Below are positions 24,301 through 39,100 of a stretch of 64,000 nucleotides of DNA, in pieces (the first letter of the stretch is position 1; the number at the start of each line of letters is the position of its first letter). This DNA is from Diospyros lotus. Lineage: Eukaryota > Streptophyta > Magnoliopsida > Ericales > Ebenaceae. The stretch lies in NCBI RefSeq assembly GCF_014633365.1, contig NC_068349.1, positions 31,944,753 through 32,008,752 on the forward strand, written 5' to 3'. The notes below the pieces were generated by a model, which did no database searches, was not told the origin of the DNA, and saw only the letters and a program-made list of their open reading frames with translations. The position numbers and the translations under genes were made by a program.

Positions 24301-27300
24301 ATTTACTTTTGGGCTGCTAGCTGAAATAATAAGTCTCTCTGCATCCTTGTGCCTGAACTTGATTTTCCTCTGTAGCAACTGATGGTCTTACTTTCTTTTT
24401 CATATTACCATTAAGTGAACTGAGAGCATATTGAGTCAGCAGAAGCTTATTCTTGTTATCTCCTAATTTGTTTAATTAAAGACTAATGATCATAGTGTAT
24501 GAATTTGTGCTTTGAGTTTTCTAAGATATGCTACTTATACATTCCTAATCTTGGAATTTCTGCGGATGCAGGGGAAATTCACCTCTACCCTGTTTCTGTC
24601 AAAACGCAAGGCGGTGAGAAGCTTGAGCTGCAAGTGAGCTAACTTTATTCAGTGTTCTATTTATATTAATTTAACCCTTTATTTAATTGATTGCAGAATG
24701 AGAATTATATATGAGTTCTTCAACTAGGAGCTGCCTTTGGTACTCCATTTGCAGTTCTAACTGGCTAACTGCAAAACTTTCTTTTTACCAACTTTCTTTC
24801 TACCATTTCTATATATATATATATATATATAACATAGTCTCAGGATTGCATTTTATTGAAAGAGGACATTATATTATGTTTTTCATCTTTAATTCACAAT
24901 ACTGAAAAATCTCTGATTTGATTTTTCACTCACAGTTGAGCCCTGGAGATTCTGTTATGGATGTGAGACAATTCCTCCTTGACGCGCCAGAGACCTGTTA
25001 CTTCACATGCTATGATTTATTACTGCACACAAAGGATGAGACAGTTCATCCACTAGAAGATTACAATGAAATTTCTGAGGTTGCTGACATTACAACTGGT
25101 GATTGCTCCTTGGAGATGGTTCCTGGTAAGCTGCAAGTAAATTGCTTGGTTGTCTTTTCAAGTGATATGTGCAAACACAGAGGTTGATTCTTTTTGCTCA
25201 CACTATTCTGTTCTTGCATCCAAAAATTTATATTAGGTAATTTAGGTACTTTTCCACAGGATGGTTGCAAGAAGTGAAAAGTGAGGTGCAAATTAAGGCC
25301 TCTGTGCATTTGCACATTTAATTATTTAGTTATAATTTGTTATCTAACTTGAAATCAACTATGCAGCACTATATGATGATAGATCTATTAGGGCTCATGT
25401 TCACCGCACAAGAGAACTGCTGTCTCTTTCAACTCTGCATTCCTCTTTGTCAACGTCACTTGCTCTACAGCATGAAACAGGGAAAAGTACAGCTGCAAAT
25501 TCAGGAGGTTTGAATTTTAAATCTATATTTTTGGATTTATTTCCTTCCTTTTCTATTTAGTTTGTAGTTCTCCATACTTAGCATTCCTATCGTAATGTAA
25601 GAACAAACCTTATTCTGGAATTTTCTGTGATCTAGATTCTGTGAAAACTGAGGTCCCAGAGCTTGATAATTTGGGTTTCATGGAGGATGTGACTAGTTCA
25701 CTTACTAATTTGTTGTCATCATCTTCTAAAGAGACCAAATGCATGGAGAGTATAGTGTTCTCTTCGTTCAATCCTCCTCCAAGCTATCGGAGGTCAGTCA
25801 TCTCCTGCTTTGAAATTGTTATTCCTTTGTCCATAAAGCACTTGTTGCTGCTTTGTATTTGAAAAATGTAGTTTTTTTTTATGGGGAAAAAATATAGTTA
25901 CAATCCATATTCTTGGTTTCCCTCCAGGCTTGTTGGGGATTTGATTTATTTGGATGTAGTAACATTGGACGGGAATAAATTTTGTATTACGGGAACAACA
26001 AAAATGTTTTATGTAAACTCAAGCACAGGGAGTGTTCTTGACCCAAAGCCAAGCAAGGCAGCTTCTGAGTCAGCCACCCTTATTGGACTCTTGCAGAAGA
26101 TTAACCCAAAGTTCAAGAAAGGTAACAAAACATTGTTAGAGCTGCCATATTCCTTATGGGATCTACATACTCTAATTGCTCGTCATCAAATAATTTTCAT
26201 CTTTTTTTTTTTTTTTGTGTGTATATTAAAGCTTTTCGGGAAATTTTGGAGCGGAAGGCCTCTGCTCACCCTTTTGAGAATGTCCAATCTCTGTTACCTC
26301 CAAATTCATGGCTAGGACTGTATCCTGTTCCTGGTAAGTTCAGTAGTAAGGAACTTATTTAAATATTTCCAGTCTGGCAATGGACTTCAGATTGAAAAGG
26401 TGAAAACATTTTGGTTTGGCTCATAAGTTGCAAAACATAGGAATTTGATATTTTTTCCTCTTAATTTCTAGATTATGTGTTAACCATAGACATGAAACAT
26501 TGAAAAACTGGGAATTTGGCTTGAAAACTGGTGCTTTTCTGCTGTTAAGAGCATATGTCAACTGATGCTTTTATGCTGGGAATTGATATGAACATTTTGG
26601 GACTTGATGATTTTGATATTTTGGTTTAGCATATGTCAAACTGCAGAAATCCTTCACTTGTATGAGTGAGGGTTTTCTTTTGATTAATCCTTCAATATTT
26701 CTGTTCTATGAATTATTCTTGTTAAATATTGCTTATGTTTCTTAGGGCAATGTATCTAGGTCCTGAAGCTATCACTAGTTACTTTTTATTCTTCTTTTGG
26801 CTTTCAGATCACAAGCGTGATGCAGCTAGAGCAGAGAATGCATTGACACTGTCTTTTGGAAGTGAGCTAATCGGCATGCAAAGAGATTGGAATGAAGAAT
26901 TGCAGTCCTGTAGGGAATTTCCACACACGAGTCCTCAAGAAAGGTGTATTATAAAATCTATTTTATTACTCAGGACAGTTATAATTGTCTTCTATTAATC
27001 TTTTCACTTACATTGGAGAGTTTCATTGCAGGATCTTGCGGGATAGAGCTCTTTACAAAGTTACTTCTGATTTTGTTGATGCAGCAATTAGTGGTGCAAC
27101 TGGAGTTATCAGTAGATGTATACCACCAATTAATCCAACTGATCCAGAATGCTTTCACATGTCAGTACAATTTGGAAATAGTGCTATTTTTTTTGTAGCT
27201 GTTCCATCTTTTTCAAGTGATTGTTCAGAAAGTGTGATTAAAAACCCTTGAGCACCATTAGTAGAATGGCAATAAACAATGATATTTCAAGTTAGGAAAC

Positions 27301-30300
27301 AGCTTTTTTGCTGAGTAAGGGTAAGGCTGCATATAATTGACCTTCCCTAGAGCCTGTAATGCAGGCTTCTTGTTTACTGGGCCCACCTTTCGGTGTTAAT
27401 GCTGATAATGTGTGTTTGTACACTGTCTTTTCAAATTAGTTATCTTTGCTGTATTGTATCAAGAACTATTCTTACATATAAGCTGGTTATTGTACCTATG
27501 AGCTGAAAGCTGTGGTAGTTTGTTAAATATCCCAGATTATTTTACTGATTTTTCTTGCTGAATGCAATGTACTGTGGTTAGGTGTAGAATTTCCTTTTTG
27601 TAGTTTGTCATTTCCCTTGTCAGCAGCACAACCGTTTGGAATGGTTTATTTATATTTTACTTAGTTTTCTATACACATTGTCCGTGCTTGTGGACACTTG
27701 TATCTTTCTTGTTTGGTTTAGTTCCTCATCCTGGTGATAAACTGATGTTCAACATCCTTTTCCTGATGGATGCGTGGACATAGTGCTATCTAGTCAATCA
27801 ACTAGTCATTTGGGTTTTCAGTTCTTCCTCTTCTATTGATTTTGCTTCACTTTTCTGTAATCTTCTGAATGTGTACTACTGTCCCTTGAGATATTGCTTT
27901 ACATGTCTTTTTTATTCACTTCCTTTTTTCCCTTGTAATATTCTAATATTTCTTTATAAGGAGATCTTGATGGTGTTAATCATGGGTAGATTGTTAAAAA
28001 TCAAGACAGAAAAAGAAAGAACAAGGAAAAAATGCGATAGATATGTGAGAACTTGGAATCAACTTGTGGATTGTGTCATCACTTCCTCTCTGTTTTTTTG
28101 CTTAATAATCCTGCTTCTCATTAATATAACTTCATGCTGAAAGTATAAAGAGTCATGTTTTGCGGGAACAAAAGTTTAGTTTGACTTGAACTGTAAATTT
28201 TTGAGTTGTCAGTCATTTAATGACATGTAGCATAGATGAAATAAGTCATGTTTTTGCTCAATGCTTCTCGAACATTCAGCATTTGCTACGTTTGACATAT
28301 TCTTCTGTTCCATTTTCCAGGTATGTTCACAACAACATATTCTTCAGTTTTGCTGTGGATGCGGACCTTGAGCAGCTGTCAAGGAAGCACTCATCAGATA
28401 TTAATTCAAAGATTGAGAGCACTTCTTCATTGCAGCATTTGTCTGAGAAGACTTCCAATATGTCACCACATGGAGATGCTGCTGTTTCCAGTGGACACAA
28501 AGTCAATGGGCATAATACAGATGATTCCAATTGTGGTGTGGATTTGGCTTCTGAAATTCCTGCCGAGTCACAGATGGCTGAAAGTGAGCAAGCAACATAT
28601 GCGTCTGCAAACAATGATCTAAAGGGAACAAAGGCATACCAAGAAGCCGATGTACCTGGGTTGTATAATCTTGCCATGGCAATTATTGACTACAGGGGTC
28701 ATAGAGTTGTGGCTCAGGTTTGTAATTCCCTATGAGATTGTCTTTATTATGAATAATGTGTACTTATTAAGAAAACAGTAAAAAGAAACAAAGTTTATTT
28801 TTTTGAAGGCTGTGTTGTGTTCTCTATTTCATTTCTATGACTCTTTATAGGGGGTAGAGTAATGCTGCAGGTGTGGGTGGAACCTGAACTTTGAATTTCT
28901 TGATAATGGAATTACATAAAATTATATGGTCTCTACTAGCTTAGTTTGCAAAGCACTTCTTAATATTTTACTTGAGTATCAGGGTGCTGTGTCTCAGTTC
29001 TGATGCATACCTGATAATTGGCACACAATCATGCCATTCACATTATTGATTCTCAAATACACAGAGAAGTTGGCGGGTTACTGCATTTATTTTTTTTGCA
29101 TAATTTCTTATTTCTGTTGCATCGCTGACGACCTTCATTTCTGGCTGTATGTTTCAGCCCTTATCTTCTTAATGGCTGTTGGTTTTCTGCTTTTCTAGCT
29201 TCTTTGTGTGTGTGTGTTTTAGCTTTGGGACCACTTATCTTTATATATGCCTATTTGACCCCACCTCTATTTATCTTGTAGAGTGTTTTACCAGGCATCC
29301 TTCAAGGTGATAAATCAGAGTCCCTTCTGTATGGTTCTGTTGACAATGGGAAAAAGATTTGTTGGAATGAAGATTTTCATTTGAAGGTAAGGTGTTAGGG
29401 ATTTGATTATTTTCCGGCATTTTAATTTTAGATTACAAATCCTAGTTAATCATGATAAAGTTCCTTAATTTTAGAGATTAGTTTAGATTAGTTATCTTTG
29501 ATTATATTTTGTTAAATTAAGAGATTAGATACTAAGTTGCTTTGCTTTTTTATTAGAGATCCTAGTTAATTAAGGAATACAAATCCTAATTGACTAAGGG
29601 AACTCTACTTATATGTAATTGCCTTTGGCTTATTTTTCAAGCAATTAACACAGTTCAAAGCCTTGGCTAATATGGAGGTTGATCCCCTCACAAAGATCAA
29701 AATCCCTTACTCTTTTCTCTATTCTCTTTTCAATTTCCCCCCAATTTTTATGGAGGATGGATATGGCATTTTGACTTGTTATGTTGTGGGTCTATTTGCA
29801 GTTGCATATTGTCAGCTCTCTCTTAAAATACTCAACCTTTAATGATGCAAACTTTCATAAATTAGAGAAGTGATGCGAAATTTCATTTTTATGATGGAGA
29901 AGAACACAAGGTTGTTTAAGTTGTTTGTTATGTTCCTCGAACATGAGAAATATGTACCAAAACCACTTTTATTTAGTCTTATAAGCAATATTGGCAAATC
30001 TGTGGTGTCATGCAGATGTTGATTGTCTATGGTATGCCATGTGTTTTCCTATGTAGTGGAGTTGAGGCTTGATACTTTGTTGGTATGTCGTGTGTTTTAA
30101 AATGTAGTACAAACAGGGGTAGACTTGTATAAATTACTATTACAGTAAAAAGTATTTCTAGGGTAATTTTTTTTTCCGAACAATTAGAGATCTTGTAAAG
30201 TAATACTATATGCTTTCACTTAATGTTAAGAACCAAACTGGGCATCAAACCAAAAGGAGGAGAGCTTCATGATTCAACTGTTGGACTGGGGTCAGACCAA

Positions 30301-30754
30301 TTTTTTTTTTTAATTTTTATGAAATATATATATTTCATGCGATGATATCTATTTCTCATGTTTGCAAGTTGCAACTTCACATGTCTATATATAATCTAAG
30401 TCACAGCCACTAGGGCACTAACAGTTCACAACTTCACATATTAATTTATTATACATTGTAAAGTTGTAAAACCTAGATAAATGTCGACACTAAACACTAA
30501 ACCACTAACAGTTATATATGAATAATATATATTTATAATGTTACAATTCAAAATACAAATATGGTAAAGCTAAAGACAAATTTAAAATTTCATATAAAAA
30601 ATGAAAAGACGAACACTACGACCTGCAACCAGGGCCTTCCTTGCTTATGAAGTGAAAAGACAGTAATTTATCTATACATAGACAAATACTGAAACTACAA
30701 GTAAAGCCTTGGGCTTTGCTCTGTGGTTCATTGTGCAAAGCACCTGTTAAAGCA

Positions 30755-30799
<45 letters not shown>

Positions 30800-33700
30800 A
30801 CATGCTGCTCCATTGAAGAAGAAGACCTGAGTCATAAGATCTGAGCCGAAAAAAATCTGAGCCTACTGCTATGGTTGAAGATGAAGAAGATACGAAAATC
30901 ACTTAAAGATCTGATCCAATTGCCACCATTGAAGAAGGAAAATAGCATGCTTCCCCCCTAAAGAATCAATGCTTCAAAATGGTGAATACGTTGAGAGGCA
31001 AAGAAGAAAGTAGACTATATCACTAAGGGAATTAAATGAGGTTTTTTTGTGTTAAATGAGGTTTTTCTTCTGATTTTGGGGCAAGGGAATTTGGTGGAGG
31101 GGGCAGTCTAACTGGTTTGGGTCTTCCAGTTGCCAGTTTGAATGCCAGTTCATGTTAAAATCGGCTGGTTTTAGTCACGTTCCAGACCAGTTGCCAGTTA
31201 CTCCGGCCAGTCCTGTCTGGTTTTAATAACATTGGTTTTACTACAAATTGATAATGTTAAAACACTGGTCTTTGGATGTGATGGCCATTTTTACTTGTGT
31301 CCTACCAAAACTCCACCTTCCAGTAGATGCCAGCTCATTATATTTGATTATATATATTCAGAAGAAACTATATTGACGCAAATGCCACGACTTTGAAAAT
31401 CCTCTTGGGGTAAGTAAAATTTACTGGTTTTCTATGATAGTATGCCATGTTCCAGGGTGGACGTGCCAACTTGTTCCAGAGTGGACATGCCTACTTGTAA
31501 AGCATAACCCTCTTTAAATCTTACTAAGTTGATGGTGTCAAAGCTTGACCTGGTAGTCTATGCGACATTCTCTGATGGCAGATGTTAACTAAAAGAAAGG
31601 AAATGAACATAAATAGTGAAGGGATCAATGATATTAATAATGCCAGGTGTTAATATTTGAAGCCTGTTGAGTTCAGATGGTTGGGTACCAAAAAGTAAAT
31701 CTTAATTTAGAAAGTATCTTACTTGTCTTATGCCCTGCCTCAGTCCTTTTTCCCTTTCAACATTTTGCAGTTTATCTTCACCCTCATCTTGTCATTTTTC
31801 CTGTTCTGGTTTTGGAATTATTAGCCTTTAAACCAAGAACATTATTTCCATCATTCATAACACACCACAAGTTTGTGCTCTCATTGACCATAACCCTCTT
31901 TATCAATCTTTCAATGTGGACCTTTCCTCTAGAGCTGAACTTTCGAATTTGCAGATTCAAATTTGTGTTGGGGGCCAGATATATTTTATGGTATCTAGGA
32001 GTCAATACCAAGTGCCACTTCCAACTTATTGTGGTATTCTCTTGACAATATTTTTCCATATCACCTGGTTGTCTATGTTTGCCCTTTTGGGAGTGCCTAA
32101 GACACTGAAACCTGAAGTAGTTAATTTGCATAATCACAAAGTTCTAAAAATTCTTCCATCTGAGCTTGAGGTTAAGGATATGCTCATAATAGGGTGTTAT
32201 GTCTAAAGCTTTGTCTTTATTTGGTAATATATTTTTGATGACTCAGCCTGGTTTCTGTGCTATGTTTGTGGTGCTATACTTATTATTTCTTGGCCTAATT
32301 TTATGACTTGTTTAAGATCCTGTTCTACTGATTTTTCTGTTTTCCTTTCTGCTTCTGTTATAAACTCTAACCCTCATGTTACTTGTAGGTATTGGATGCG
32401 GCCAAACGCCTCCATTTGAAGGAGCATACAGTCTTTGATGGGTCTGGAAATGTTTTCAAACTAGCTGCACCTGTGGAATGTAAGGGTATTGTTGGTAGTG
32501 ATGACAGGTGATTACCATCTACAATTTGTTACCATCTGGTGGAGTTTGTTCGTATGCCTTATTTTTTTGTTAGGATTTGTTTTTATACCCTTATTTAGCC
32601 CCCCCTCCCCCTCTCTTTCAATCTGATACTGCGTGCCTAAACCTGTACTGCAAAGTTTGTGTTGAAGTTTTGCATTGAGTACATTCTAGAAGATCAAGAA
32701 GAATCAGAAGAAACCAGTTAGTTAGATTGGTGATATAATCGACAATGAGTTAGTTAGGTTAGTTCTAATTAAAACGGTTATGTAAGGGTAGTATAGACTT
32801 TGTGTTGGGTTTTTAAACACCCTTGTATTTTCCGCCCAAATCCTTTATAGATAAAGGGCATGGGCAGTCGCATGAGATCATCATTCATCTTTATTCTCTG
32901 ATTGTGTATGAGTGCAGTGAAATTGTGAGAGGAAAGGCTAGAGCAGTTAGTTCTTTGTAATCTCCATAGAGGATTGTACTCGTGAGCGAGATAGAGAGGG
33001 TTTCTTGTGTACTGATTTCTTCAAGATTTCTAGTGGAATTGCTCTCGGACCGAGGCTGGATGTAGGGCTGTTTTCACAGCCTGAACCAGGATAAATTGTG
33101 TTTGTCTCTTGTTGTAGTTTGGTTGTTTCTTTCCCTTATCTTTGAATGATTTATATACTGTTTTCTTATTTCTGTTGTTGGAATTCAATTCAAGTGGGAG
33201 AGTGTGTGAGATTGGAGTTGAATTGAGAAGATCCTAGTGCTCCTAATCTTAAAAGTTTAACATTGCTATCACTTAGAAGCTTCGATTTTGAAGTTTTAAC
33301 TAACAGAAGGAGAAGTGGTATTCTTCTTTTTTTTTCCTGCTTTTTTGGTGCATTGTGAAGGCTAGCATTGATATAGTAGGAGTTCTCATTATTTATGTCC
33401 TTTATTTTAATGCTTTACCTATCTGTGTATGTGTTTTAAATTTGCAACTGGACAACAGTAAACTAATGTTATGCTTGACCATATAAACATTATGTGTTAC
33501 TATGCTTTAACACTTCATTTATGCCTTCTGAAGCTCAGGCATTATCTCTTGGACTTGATGAGAGTCACTCCTCGTGATGCAAACTATATAGGACCTGGTT
33601 CCAGATTTTGTATTTTGAGACCTGAATTCATTTCGACCTTTTGCCAGGTAAACTGTGACCTATAGTTGTCTCAGTATTTTTTTCTTACCTCCTTTTGCCA

Positions 33701-36153
33701 TATATTACTACTGTCTTTTATAATGTTGGGAATGGCTTCCTGTGTGAAGGCTGAATTGGCAGAGAGGTCAAAAAATAGTCGCAAACCAGAGGGTGAGCTT
33801 CCTGGAGCTACTAATTCTTCAAAAGTTGATAGTTCTGAAGAACAGTCAATAACTAAGGCTGATATGGAAATCACAACCTTGGACAAGGTAAGAGGTGTCA
33901 TTTTTTAAAAAATGTTCCTGATGACGTCAGTTTAGCATAACATATAAGGCTCCAAGGGATTGCTTGGGTATGTGGAGAACTCCTCTCCTTTTCCTTTTTA
34001 GGTAAACTGATTATGCAGTGCTTAGTGTTAATCAATAGTGTAATCAGCTTCATTTTAATCCTCTAAGATTAGTTTCTTATGCTGCTTATACTTCCTGTTA
34101 TCCTTTTCCTTTATTTGCTATATGAGATTGCAATGGTTGTTGGAAATTGGAATGTCTTTCCTCTACAAGCATGGACAGGATTGGCCCTTCTATTTTCATA
34201 TCAAATATAAGGAGAGTTGGAATGGTAGAGGGGAAGGAGAGTAGAGAGAAATGGATGTGAGAAAAAAATGGGGTGGATGTGATGGGTTGAGGTTGGTATA
34301 GTCAGCGACACCCCGGACTTCATCTGAAGTAATTTTGTATTTTAAGATAAAAGTGTTGATGTATCTGACAGAGAGTAGAAAACTAAGAGGGATGATAGAT
34401 AGTAAGATTCTCTCTAGGAATGTACACCTGTTGGAGACATAGCTTTCAACTGATTTCCTCTGGTCAAGGTTGTCTATCTTCCTTCTTTGTGGAGCATAGC
34501 TTCTGGTTGTTTTGGAGGTTTGTGCCTCTTGGTTATGCAACTAGATTAGGCTTCTTTTGTATTGTAATTTGTTGTTTTTCGGGTGTATACTGTTTCCTTT
34601 TTTCTTTATTTTGTCTGCATCCATCAGGTTGGGGATGCTTTGTTTTCTTTTTTCCTTACCTTCTCTTTCATTTTCTTCTTAATAAGTTTCCTTCTCTTAT
34701 CTGAAATAATTTGAAAGTAAATTCAATCACAGGACCTGTATTTTTACTTGTGAATATGATTTGGACTAAATAAAATTTACAACAATGATGATAAGTATGA
34801 CATAATTTGTAAGCAAATACTATAATATTTTATGTTTGGGAGTTAATAAAATAAAAGGGCGTCCTTGATGCATGAGGCTCCTTGCTTTGTGTGCGTCTAG
34901 GGAGAGTCATTTTTGTTATCAACCTTGCTCTTGCTTTGCTAGTAGGTTGTCTACAAAACTTGTACCCATGACCTTTCAATCATGGGAGAACAGCTTTAAT
35001 GTTGCTACCAAGGCTTGCTTATTTGTACTTATGAGACATGCTCAATATTTTCTTTATTAACAGCATTAAGGATAAAATTTAACTAAGGCAATGAATACTA
35101 AAAATTTTGAGCTAAAACTTGTTACTTGATAGTTTTGGAATAAAGTTCACAAAAAACCTAGGTGGTAAGTTTTTACAGAAATAAGAGCATTCTAGTGCAC
35201 GAGGCTCCTTGCTTTGTGACAGTCATTTTTGTAGGTAACATTTTCCTCGTTTCTGCAAAGTGACTGTATTCGACATGAACCTATGACTTTTCACTCACAA
35301 AAGAGCAATTTTGCGATTGTTACCAATGTTATTTATCAGCATTATGATGAAAATGGAAAAGAAAGTTTGATAATAAAAAAAATAGCAAAGGTTGATATTA
35401 AATAATGCCCAATTTATTTCCTTTTTTTCTCCTTTACATTTAGTTGAACTTTTTTAATATATATCTTAATATTTTTTTCTACTCTCAATTGTATTCTTGT
35501 AATTAATTTTCATATTTTCACTTGTATTATGAAAAAAAGAAATTCTTTTGGAATGTTTAATTGAAAAAATTGGATTTTGATTTTCCAATTAATTGGTACC
35601 ATTCAAGAAGGAAGTGAAAACATTGTGGTCAATTTGATGGAAACAAATTGAAAATTTGTTCCTTAAAGCATGTCTACTTTTTATACCTGTATTCAGAGAG
35701 AAGAGGTAGAGTGAAAGAAAGAGAATGAATGGAGGAAAAACCCAGATCTCTAATTCTGTATTCAGTTAGGTTCAGGTATATATATACCCACTAGTTACAA
35801 GTATGTACAGCACACAAACTATTGACAACATAGAATCTAACTAGCTCTATTATGTACAATACTAACTGCATTCTCAATGATTCTTAACTTGTTGCATTAC
35901 TTGTCAATCTTGATTCATACAAAATCCAGGGTAAAATATTTTATATTTTGTTTTTGCTAATTTACCAGTTGGTATTGGCAGTAGTGGCTGGTATGACCCC
36001 AGTACCATATGTAAGTGGATACAAATTCTTTCATGATTTCAGATGAAATTTTCCTTTCCTGACACACGTCCTGCATCCTAGGCCTGTTGCAGCTTAGGAC
36101 CAAAGAGGCGATTCTGCATCTTGTAGCTCTCTCTCTCTCTCTCTCTCTCTCTT

Positions 36154-36188
<35 letters not shown>

Positions 36189-39100
36189 AATTTAAATTAT
36201 GCATATTTCATATATATGCCTAAAATATACATTTTGTAATCATTTTTTTGTAGAAAAACATAGTATATTTATATCATGATATCAAATATATATATTTCAT
36301 ATATTTTACTTTGTATCATATTGTTTTGTTGAACTTCTAAATTCTACTATAAAAAATTATAAATTATTTTATTAGTGTTAAGGTTAGTATTATTGCTTAT
36401 ACGAAGGAAAGAGCAAGAAGAGAGAGAAGACGTTAATAGTTAGGCAGTTTATTTCCACTCTATGTGGCAGTCAGTTTATTCTGTTACAAACAGAAAGCAC
36501 TGAAAGTGCTCTGTTTATTACAACAGCTGGCATAGTAGTTAGTTTGTTAGTTGATCAGCTGAATAGTTTGTAAACTCACTGATCTCATTTTATTTCCTAT
36601 TATTCTAATTCAGTCTCCAGAATTTGATTCTCTCTCTTCAGTTTTTCTTTTCTTCATGCTCTTACAATTAGGTGTTACTTTTTATATAATTTGACATTTT
36701 TAGATGGTTTAGTATCTTTCTTTTGTTAAAATTCTTAATTTTATGAGTGAAGTTTATCTATTATTCATATATTCACAATACCAATAATATATAATATATA
36801 TTATACATTATTAAGTTATTTTATTGATAAATCCGAAATGGTACCCAATACCATTCAGTACCAATACCATACCATACCATACCAATGACAAATTCGGATC
36901 TTGCCTGTTTTGGCATTGACAACTATGATGCTTGTTGCAGTGCTTTTAGAATTTGATGAAATTGTAAAATGATCATATTAAATTGCCTTTTAGAAGAATT
37001 TAGCCATGTTTCCATGTTTTACAAATTGATTTCACTATATAAACCATGTGATGGAACATGACCATATCAATTATCTTCATTCACCACCATCTTGTGAAAC
37101 GTTTTCACCCTGAGCTAGTGTTGGAACTTTATATCATCATTCCTTGCTAGAGGGTTGTGTCGAGAAGAGCATACTGCATAAAATTTTGCCATGTTGTTCT
37201 TTTACATGGATTTGTATTGTTAATGGGACTTTTAGAAGTCAATTGATAATATGAATGTTGTGCAGCAACCCTAACTTGGTTCGGGTAAGGTCCAGTTGAT
37301 GATGAATTGATGATAATAATTTTTAAGGTGGTTGATGGCATTACATTCAGGGCCCTGGAGGTTTACGATTTCTAGTGTCTGTTGATGCATATGTTTGATA
37401 AGTATAAGATTTTGATACCCTGTAGCAATGGCAATAAGGAAATCAAGCTAGCATGACGTTAACTTCTATTTCTAAAGCCAAATGGTTCATTCTTTCTATA
37501 TCCTTATTTAGTTTTCTTGTTCTAACTCTTAGAGCTGGTGTATTCCTTTAAAGGTTGAGCCAAATTAATCTATTGTATCTCAGGTTTGTAATGAGTATGG
37601 TCATTTAAGGAGTACAAAAGATCTGGGGTATTTTTCGAAAAAAACTTATGCCTTTTTCTTTAGCCTCTGTAATTTAAATGTGTACTGGTGTTCTTGATGA
37701 TGATTAAAACTTTAAATTTTCAAATGGTAGCAATACAATGTTAGATTTGTGGTTTGTGCATCTCACGTTATTGAATTTTACAGGATGTGCCTAAAGAAGA
37801 TAAACATGAATCTGTCCAAGAAAGTGGTCCGATACCTGCTGATAATGGTGACACAAGTGAGGAGATATCTTTCAATCCTAATGTCTTTACGGAATTTAAA
37901 TTAGCTGGCAATGAAGAGGCAAGTATTGTATCTGCCTTTTGAATATTTCCTTCTGGTTTTATTTAAGGTTATCCTCATTTCATACTTTATTTTTTATGTC
38001 CTGGGCATTCATCAGGAGATTGCTGCTGATGAAGAAAATGTTAGGAAAGCAAGTGTCTATCTTAGAGATGTCGTGTTTCCAAAATTCATTCAAGATCTTT
38101 GTACGCTTGAAGTTTCACCAATGGATGGGCAGACATTGACTGAAGCACTCCATGCTCATGGTATTAATGTTCGTTATATTGGGAAGGTGATTACCTACTT
38201 GAGAATTCCATTCATTGTCTTGAATTGGGTTTTCAGTCAAAAAGAATTGTGAGAAAGCAACCAGTTTGCTTAGCCTGAATTGGAAGCCTACAATTGCAGT
38301 TTTCAATGTCAAGCGTAGCACTGTCTGGCCTTTATATTAACATTCTGCTTTTGGCATTGTTTGAACTGCTTCTCCAGGTTGCTGAGGGTACTAAACACTT
38401 GCCTCATCTGTGGGATCTTTGTATCAATGAAATTGTGGTCAGGTCTGCAAAGCACATCATCAAGGTGAACATTGTTCCACTTCATGGATGATTATTTAAT
38501 TCTTAAATCTTCTCACAGAGGAATGATGCTTGATTCACTTAATGTCTGTTTGGTTGGTCTTTCATTTTGAAAATTCTGGAGCAATAAATAGAAAATTATA
38601 TTTGGTTACTTATTTTTTTGGTTTTTTTAAATAGGACATTGATAGATTTCACCAATGGAATGAAACAGAATTGAAATACAAATATTGCCAGGCTTTCGAG
38701 AGGCCTTGCTACTCTCCCAATCTTCACTCTATTTTCTGGATGCCCACTTCCTTGTTTAGCCTGTTATTTATACTCTTCCTCTGCCTCTGATGCTTCCTCC
38801 CTCTCTCTCTGCCAACTGAATCATGCCACTTGCGCCTGCTGGATGTAACTGAATCCTTCCACCTGTGCCTCTGTCACGTGCAACATATTGTTCTCCATTT
38901 GTCATGTACCGAGACTGGACCTTTAATTTTTTTGTTATCTTTTACTTTGTTGCTATGCATAGCTATTATTGTAATTTTGGAGGGAATTAGCCTGCTGGTA
39001 GAAGGTTCCAAGCAGTGCAAGTTGTAAGTAGACGGTTAGGCCACTTGGCTGGTTCTAGAAGGGGCTTGGCAACGGTTTTGGCGCCAATCCCAAGTTGAGG

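Noticed and set aside
29393..29800. Possible copia solo LTR in FRIENDLY intron 11
   Set aside because: It starts TGTTAGGGATTTG, but no matching end or target duplication was found.
31677..32206. Overlapping open frames of 96-122 codons in intron 11
   Set aside because: They overlap on both strands, show no recognisable domain and lie wholly within the intron.
32650..33290. LTR-like block in FRIENDLY intron 12
   Set aside because: TATA-like and leader-like words are present, but termini and duplications could not be matched.
35690..36650. Two LTR-like stretches in FRIENDLY intron 14
   Set aside because: Composition suggests LTR remnants, but neither ends nor coding parts support a call.
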